The notes beneath the pieces are model-generated. The model was not told where the DNA came from. It saw nothing but the letters and a program-made list of their open reading frames with translations, and did not search any database. A program made the translations under genes and the position numbers. A stretch of DNA of 64,000 bases from Sulfurimonas sp. (GTDB lineage Bacteria; Campylobacterota; Campylobacteria; Campylobacterales; Sulfurimonadaceae). The stretch spans positions 1 to 64,000 of the forward strand of contig JAUZRZ010000007.1 of the NCBI GenBank assembly GCA_030949945.1. The letters run 5' to 3'. This document shows positions 58,198-64,000 of the stretch, piece by piece (the first letter of the stretch is position 1; each line of letters opens with the position of its first letter).

Positions 58198-59839
58198 ATT
58201 TTTCTCTCATTTGCATATTTATCAAAAAAACCGACTTCGGTACAACCCATACATCCATGTCCCGCTTGAACAGGCCAACTCGTGCCATCGTTAAACTTCA
58301 TTGAGGGACAGTTTGCATAAGCATAAGGACCTTTACATCCCATTTCAAAAAGACAATATCCCTTTTTAGCACCATCATCTCCCCACTCTTTAACAAACTC
58401 CCCAAGTTCAAAATGACCGCGTCTTTCACAGTTGTCATGTATTCTAGTTGAGTATGCCCATAAAGGTCGATTAAACTTATCTAAAGCTGGTAACTCCTCA
58501 AACATAATGTAAGATAATAGAGTCCCTACAATATTGACAGGATTAGTAGGACATCCTGAAATATTAATGACATCGTCTCGCTCCAAAGCCGTTGCAACAC
58601 CAACTGCACCAGTTGGATTTGGAGAGGCTGCTACCACCCCTCCATCAAAAGCACAACTACCAACTGCCATAACAAACGCAGCATCTTTAGCACACCTTCT
58701 TAAAAGTTCTATGCCCGTCTCGCCTTTGGCTCCAATACGAAGAAATTTACCATCCATAGCCATTGGAACTGCACCCTCTACTATGAGAACATACTCTCCT
58801 TTTTGATTTTTGATTATCTCTTCTAAGACTGTTTCACTTTGATCTCCACTAGCACTCATAAGAAGTTCATGGTAATCAAGCGAAATATAATCAAATATCA
58901 AATCTTCTATAGCAGGGTTTGTTGATTTTATAAATGCTTCAGGGTTCCCACTACAGTCAGCAAGTTCTAGCCAAATTATTGGTACTTTATTTAGACTTAA
59001 AACTCCCTTTCCAACGAGCTCCTCAAACTTTGGATGTAAATGCATACTTGCAGTTACCATCGATACCCAGCTGTTTACTTCAGATTTTGCTATTTCTAAA
59101 GATTCCATCGCATTTGTTAGGTTATCCGCACTGAGACTGTTTCTTGGGTGTAGTTTATTGAATTTATCTAGTCGTTTTTGAACTTTTTGTATCTCTTGCT
59201 CTCTTTGAAGTTCTTCCTCAGTTATCTTGAGAATACTCGGGTCAATAAGAGACTGCGAATTTTTAATAATTTCTTGAACCATTGGCTTACATTTTCCACA
59301 GACACGACCAGCTTGAGTAAAGTTTGACAACTCACTAAATGTTCTTACTCCATTTTGAACAACTATCTCAGTCAAGTCTTGAGTGTAAACATTCTCACAA
59401 CTACATACGAGTTTTCCTCTATCCCCAACTACTCGGTTTTCATACAGAGAGTTTAAGTCAACTTTTTGCCCACTCTCAATAAGTGTTTGCAAATACCCAA
59501 TATCTAAGTTTGAATTTATTCCTATAAACCTAGTGAGTCTGTTCTCGTTTAAAAAATACTCATCTATGCGATTATCTTTTTTTGAAGAGATAAGAACTTT
59601 TTCATACTTTGATGTAAATTTTGGAGAACAAACTTCAACCAGATCAAACTTTCCAACTTTTAGCATATCGACACTGACTTCTAGCGCAAACTCTTTGATA
59701 TTCAAGCCCATTATGTGCGATATCGCAACATCTGCTTGTGTTGCACACTCTTTGACATGTCCCGCTACAAAACTAAATGTTTCAACTTCTGCACACTCAC
59801 CAACTGAATAAATATTCACATCATCTGTCTGCATATTTA

Positions 59840-61486
59840 GTCAGTCCTGAAAAACCAAACAAACCCCTATTTTAAGTACTTTAAAGCCATAAAATGATAT
59901 AATTTCAACAGCTAAAAAACATCAAAATAGTGTAAAAACTGCAAAAATCTTCAAAAAAGTGGTCGAAATGGTTCAAAAATCTCTCTTCAGTGGAACATTT
60001 ATGGAAATGCTCGATACTAATGACCCTCTCATAGTATTAGCCAATAATTACCCTTGGTCGAAACTCGAGGATTATCTACAGAAGTTCTATTCTGGAATAG
60101 GTAGACCTCCTAAACCTATTCGTCTAATGGTAGGACTTCTCTTACTCAAGCAGATGGAGAACCTGAGTGATGAGAATCTTATATTGCAATATAAAAGAAA
60201 CCCATACTATCAATACTTTTGTGGCAGTAGTGACTATGAACCAAAAGAGCCTTGCCACTCCACCGAACTTGTAAAGTTTAGAAACCGTATTGGTAAAGAT
60301 GGATTTGAGTATATCTTTAAACTCAGCGTAGAGATGCACGGAGAGAGTGCAGAGGAAGAACAAGTTATTATTGACTCTACTGTTCAAGAGAGTAATCTTA
60401 CTTTCCCTACAGATGGAAAGTTGGCATTAAAGATTATAATTCATCTACTTCGTATTGCAAAAAAAGAGAATGTAAAACTCAGAAGAAGCTATGTTAAAGA
60501 ACTCAAACAACTCCGTATACTATTACGATTTTATAGACACCCTCGTAAGCTTAAAAAAGCACTTGGTGCTATGAAACGCATACGAGCCATTGCAAAGATA
60601 CTTATGCGAGATATAGAGAATAAAATGGATGATGATATTCAATTACTCTACAAAGAGAAATTTGAGTTTTATCTCAAAGTCTTGTCACAAGAGAAGAGTG
60701 ATAAAAATAAAGTGTATTCTCTTCATGAAGTAGATGCATATGCCATCAATAAAGGTAAGGATCATAAGGGTTATGAGTTTGGAACTAAAGCTTCTATTGC
60801 TACTACAAAAGAGAGTGGTATCATTGTTGGTGCTGTTGCACATAAAGAGAATATTCATGACTCTAAAACACTACCATCTGTTTTAGATAATGTCCATAAA
60901 AATAGAAAGACTCCTGTAATAGAAAGTATCTGAGACAGAGGATATGTTGGAGTTAAAGAGGTCTCTAACAATTATGATGCTCTTTATGCCTTTCTTTATC
61001 TTTTTGCATTTTACATGAAATATTATCAAAAAGAGTTTATTTTACTACCTCTGCTTCAAGCTATAGAAATGCTGCCTATTGCTTACACAACTACAATATC
61101 AATACCCTCGACAGTTAGAAAAAAAGATAGTAAAAAAGAGCTTGAAATAAAACGACAAAAGTTTCGAAGACGCGCTGCTATTGAACCTGTAATAGGTCAT
61201 CTAAAATCAGACCACAGAATGGCTAGAAACTTTCTCAAAGGCTTTAAAGGTGATGAAGCAAACTTACTTCTAGCTGCTAGTGCATTTAATCTTAAAAAGT
61301 GGATGAGAATCTACTTTTTTGCTCTTTATTTGGGAGATTATGCTTTACTAGAAGTGATAGTCACTGAAATCAAGAGGCTACTTTCACACCAGAATCAAAT
61401 TAATAATTATAGTGCTACTCAGAATCATAAAAAGTCTATGTTTAGGTAGTATTAAGGTTTGTGGAATCGGGTTTTTCAGGACTGAC
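59840..61486 (+). mobile_element. IS element (IS5-like, DUF772-type transposase), 1647 bp
   Basis: 17-bp perfect TIR GTCAGTCCTGAAAAACC at both ends; flanking direct repeat TATTTA (59834..59839 and 61487..61492). Confidence 0.92.
59959..61449 (+). pseudogene. IS transposase with in-frame TGA at 60931
   Basis: GRPPKPIRLMVGLLLLKQMENLSDENLILQYKRNPYYQYFCG; RRRAAIEPVIGHLKSDHRMARNFLKG; both ORFs in the same frame separated by one TGA. Confidence 0.88.
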
Positions 61487-62306
61487 TATTTAAGTTCGTT
61501 AAAAATTCCTTTATTGCATTTCAAAGTTTCTCTAAAGGGTGCTATATTTGGTTTTATACCTGTAGCAAAAATTAAAAATGGATTTTTTATATTGAGTTTT
61601 TTTGTTTGAAGAGAGTGTATTTCACCATTTTTAACTACCTTATCAACTATCTCATCTTTATAAGATATTTTGATTTTTCCACTTTTAGTATAACACTCTT
61701 CTATGGTTTTAATGGAGTCTGTTGAGAGCTCTTTGCTGTAGAGGTGTTTCAGCACGAAGAAGGAGTGTTATACTTTTAATATGAGGCATTTCATTAAGAG
61801 TTTCGAGTAGTTCAAGCCCTATCGGTCCACCTCCAACTATCACAATTTTTCGAGCATTTAGAGTATTTTTAATAAGTTCACAATCATTAGCACTTCTAAA
61901 AACTGCGGCATTGCTAATATCACTAATATCAAAGAGGGGAGTCGGCAGAGAACCTGTTGCAATTATAAGTTTGTCATAGCTAAACATAGAGTTTTTTGAA
62001 AATACTCTTTTACTCTTTTTATCAATTTTTTCTATAAATTGATTCAGTTGGATTTTGACTGTTGGGTCTATCTGTAATGCAATACCATCAAGGTTTTCGG
62101 ATGCATCAAGTAGGTGGCATAAGTGTATTCTATCATAGGGAGGATGGCTCTCATCACTAAGAATTAGCACTTCTAAAAAAGAATCCTCTTTTTTTAACTT
62201 ATTAGCTAAATAAGCCGCAGATATTCCACCACCAATAATTACTACTCTCATACCAAACCTACCTATGCAAAATTTCCTCTTTGTTTTGAGACATATCTTG
62301 TCATTA

Positions 62307-62638
62307 TTATATATAAAATTTCCCTAATTGGAATGAGTAAAAAAGTGGGTGTAGTTGGTTTGATAGGTAGTTATGAAAAAGAAGAGTGCCCCAAAGAGAG
62401 ATAAGAGTAATTCCTATTACTATACCTACATATAAGTAGATTGGTTTGTCCGCTTTGGAGTGCTTTTTGGCTTTTCATATTTCACATGAAGAAAAAAATG
62501 TTCTAAGTTATTACTATCTTTAGCTAGTTCTTCTCTTAGTACAGATTCAAGACCATATTTCTGTGCATCTCCATGAGCAGATCTTATTTTACCTTTGTAT
62601 CTTCTCTTCCTCAGATCTTTGGTTAGCTTTGTATTCAT
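62307..62638 (-). CDS. Small protein with C-terminal TM segment, frameshift ~62450
   Basis: ORF 62426..62638 continues in another frame as KPIYLYVGIVIGITLISLWGTLLFHNYLSNQLHPLFYSFQLGKFYI*. Confidence 0.55.
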
Positions 62639-62739
62639 TCATTTTTAGTAATCCCTTTCAGAAAGGTTAAAGTGCCAGCAACTGCAAAATACGACTAACT
62701 ATTGTTTCGTAGAGTCGATCGTGCTTGTGTAATAACTTC

Positions 62740-63027
62740 TTATAATCTTTTAACTGTTGAGTTTGGATTTTGTCTACAATCTAATATTGCATAAATATAA
62801 ATGACATCATCTTTAATTTTATAATATATTGAAAATGGAAACCGCTTTGAAAGAAGCCTATAATATTCTGAGATAACTATATGTATTCCTGCATAAATAT
62901 GCAAAGATTCTATATCAGATAAAATTGAATCTAAAAAATATTTACCAAGACCATCTTTTTGAGCTTCGTAAAAAGATATTCCAATTGCTATATCTTTTTC
63001 AGCCTCATCTAGAATCTTTATATGCAC
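62740..63027 (-). CDS. RelE/ParE-family toxin
   Basis: ILDEAEKDIAIGISFYEAQKDGLGKYFLDSILSDIESL ... RFPFSIYYKIKDDVIYIYAILDCRQNP. Confidence 0.85.
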   Translation of the reverse strand: MHIKILDEAEKDIAIGISFYEAQKDGLGKYFLDSILSDIESLHIYAGIHIVISEYYRLLSKRFPFSIYYKIKDDVIYIYAILDCRQNPNSTVKRL

Positions 63028-63245
63028 TAAGTTAACTTTTGTAATCTTCTTTTAGCACTCTCTAAATCACTAAAGCTTGACTCAGAGTTTTTAATATTCT
63101 TTTCACGATTAACTAATACATCAAGGTGCCATTGAGGAGTAAATCCATTATCTTCTGCATTATGAGTCATGTTCTCCCATAATTCTTCCATAATAATGAA
63201 TTTTTCTTGCATAGGAATTTCATCATATTTTATAGGTGCTGTCAT
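63027..63245 (-). CDS. Addiction-module component antitoxin
   Basis: IPMQEKFIIMEELWENMTHNAEDNGFTPQWHLDVLVNRE; overlaps toxin start. Confidence 0.8.
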   Translation of the reverse strand: MTAPIKYDEIPMQEKFIIMEELWENMTHNAEDNGFTPQWHLDVLVNREKNIKNSESSFSDLESAKRRLQKLT

Positions 63246-63399
63246 TATATACTCCTAGTTTGTAAGTTCATAGTGTATTATAACAAAAAGTAGAAAACTA
63301 AGCACCCATTTTTTTCATTGAGTCTTTTTTCTTGATATGTTTTTATAAACTAATTGTATCATTTTTTGATACAGTAATCTACTGGAGTGGTAACTTAAA

Positions 63400-63585
63400 T
63401 TCATACATTCTGCAAGTATTATGCTGCAGAAAGGTGAAGAGTTAGCTTGGGTTAGTAATGTAATGCTAGGGACATAGTGAATTAGCAACGACATTAAGTT
63501 TTATGCTAAATATATTTCAGATGATGGTAGAAAAAGAGGCTGCTTTTTTAGATGGTGAGCATACAAAATATAAATTTAAAGTGTA
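63400..63585 (+). pseudogene. Tyrosine recombinase (integrase) C-terminal remnant
   Basis: Conceptual translation over frames: HSASIMLQKGEELAWVSN-MLG...FYAKYISDDGRKR...FLDGEHTKYKFKV*. Confidence 0.78.
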
Positions 63586-63611
63586 AAGGTGCTTAGTATA
63601 GGGGATATAAG

Positions 63612-63635
63612 TGGTGGACCATCAGGAATTGAACA
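63612..63635 (-). other. tRNA 3'-end fragment, probable integration (att) scar
   Basis: Minus strand TGTTCAATTCCTGATGGTCCACCA (T-loop TTCAATT to CCA); no T-stem partner or rest of tRNA on the 5' side. Confidence 0.65.
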
Positions 63636-63861
63636 CACCCTATTTATAGATATTAGAATGGAATATAATTTGTAAGCCCCTAAAATAGCCCCTAAAAAAC
63701 AAAGTGTCCTACATACGTGACAACTTATAGATGAATTTATGAGTTGTAAGTATATCATATATCAATTTTCTAGTAGAGCATCTTTTGAATTAGGGGAACA
63801 ATACATTGTATAAAATAATATTAAGTATTAATATATACAAATATTAGTAGTTAATTTATTA

Positions 63862-63934
63862 TATTAATACTTTAGTATATAATAATTGACTTTCTCTCCT
63901 ACTTCTCAGCTATAATAATACTAAAGTATTAATA
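63862..63934 (+). promoter_or_regulatory. Promoter bracketed by a 17-bp perfect inverted repeat
   Basis: TATTAATACTTTAGTAT (63862..63878) and ATACTAAAGTATTAATA (63918..63934); TTGACT and TATAAT between them. Confidence 0.65.
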
Positions 63935-63947
63935 AAAGGCTGTTCTC

Positions 63948-64000
63948 ATGGCAAAAGGTAAAAAAGTTGTACCGACCGAAAAGGTTACATTTACTCATAT
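63948..64000 (+). CDS. Start of an unidentified CDS truncated by the window end
   Basis: ATG then MAKGKKVVPTEKVTFTH open to the window end, promoter directly upstream. Confidence 0.55.
   Translation, partial: MAKGKKVVPTEKVTFTH

Larger units (their letters stand above)
58194..62251 (-). pseudogene. Fusion gene: FAD/NAD(P) oxidoreductase - BFD [2Fe-2S] - [NiFe] hydrogenase small subunit, interrupted by IS at 59840..61486
   Basis: MRVVIIGGGISAAYLANKL, IVIVGGGPIGLELLETL (61487..62251); continues MQTDDVNIYSVGECAEVE, CSCENVYTQDLTEIVVQNGVRTFSELSNFTQAGRVCGKC, then VGSCAFDGGV, SGCPTNPVNIVG, HDNCERRGHFELGEF, CLFEMGCKGP, GHGCMGCTE. Confidence 0.88.

Noticed and set aside
60931-60933. TGA in transposase read as selenocysteine
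   Set aside because: Transposases of this type are not selenoproteins and no SECIS-like hairpin was evident; nonsense mutation or sequencing error is simpler.
63576-63758. 60-aa minus-strand ORF
   Set aside because: Overlaps the tRNA 3' fragment and integrase remnant; composition does not look coding.
1-64000. CRISPR array, rRNA operon or complete tRNA gene
   Set aside because: No regularly spaced direct repeats, no rRNA motifs and no full cloverleaf noticed; a tRNAscan-SE/Infernal run would be needed to exclude small RNAs.

Overview
The window is a Campylobacterota chromosome segment. Gene content and order (yajC-secD-secF, leuS, folC, mfd, dnaX, eno, recA, fliQ-murB, cdsA-dxr-tsaD) look Sulfurimonas-like. 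Most of it is housekeeping sequence. Many conserved genes are split by single-nucleotide shifts, usually one extra base, which looks like insertion-biased sequencing error rather than decay, so I merged split ORFs where the protein clearly continues. The most interesting part is about 56.2-64 kb. (1) A [NiFe] hydrogenase operon has a small subunit fused to a NirB-like FAD/NAD(P) oxidoreductase plus a BFD [2Fe-2S] domain. The proximal-cluster motif is CSGN instead of CxGC. (2) The fusion gene is interrupted by a 1647-bp IS with 17-bp terminal inverted repeats and a TATTTA direct repeat. (3) The large-subunit gene is independently interrupted by a 271-bp element with long terminal inverted repeats and two internal hairpins. 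(4) The right edge carries a toxin-antitoxin pair, a tyrosine-recombinase C-terminal remnant beside a tRNA 3' end (att-like scar), and a promoter bracketed by 17-bp inverted repeats. Elsewhere: three dispersed copies of a ~100-bp triple-hairpin intergenic element with a compensatory change, a shared OmpR-type operator upstream of a two-component system and an adjacent BspA-like lipoprotein gene, and a Fic gene lacking its catalytic core. No CRISPR array, rRNA or complete tRNA was recognised. All family calls are from reading the sequence; no searches were run.
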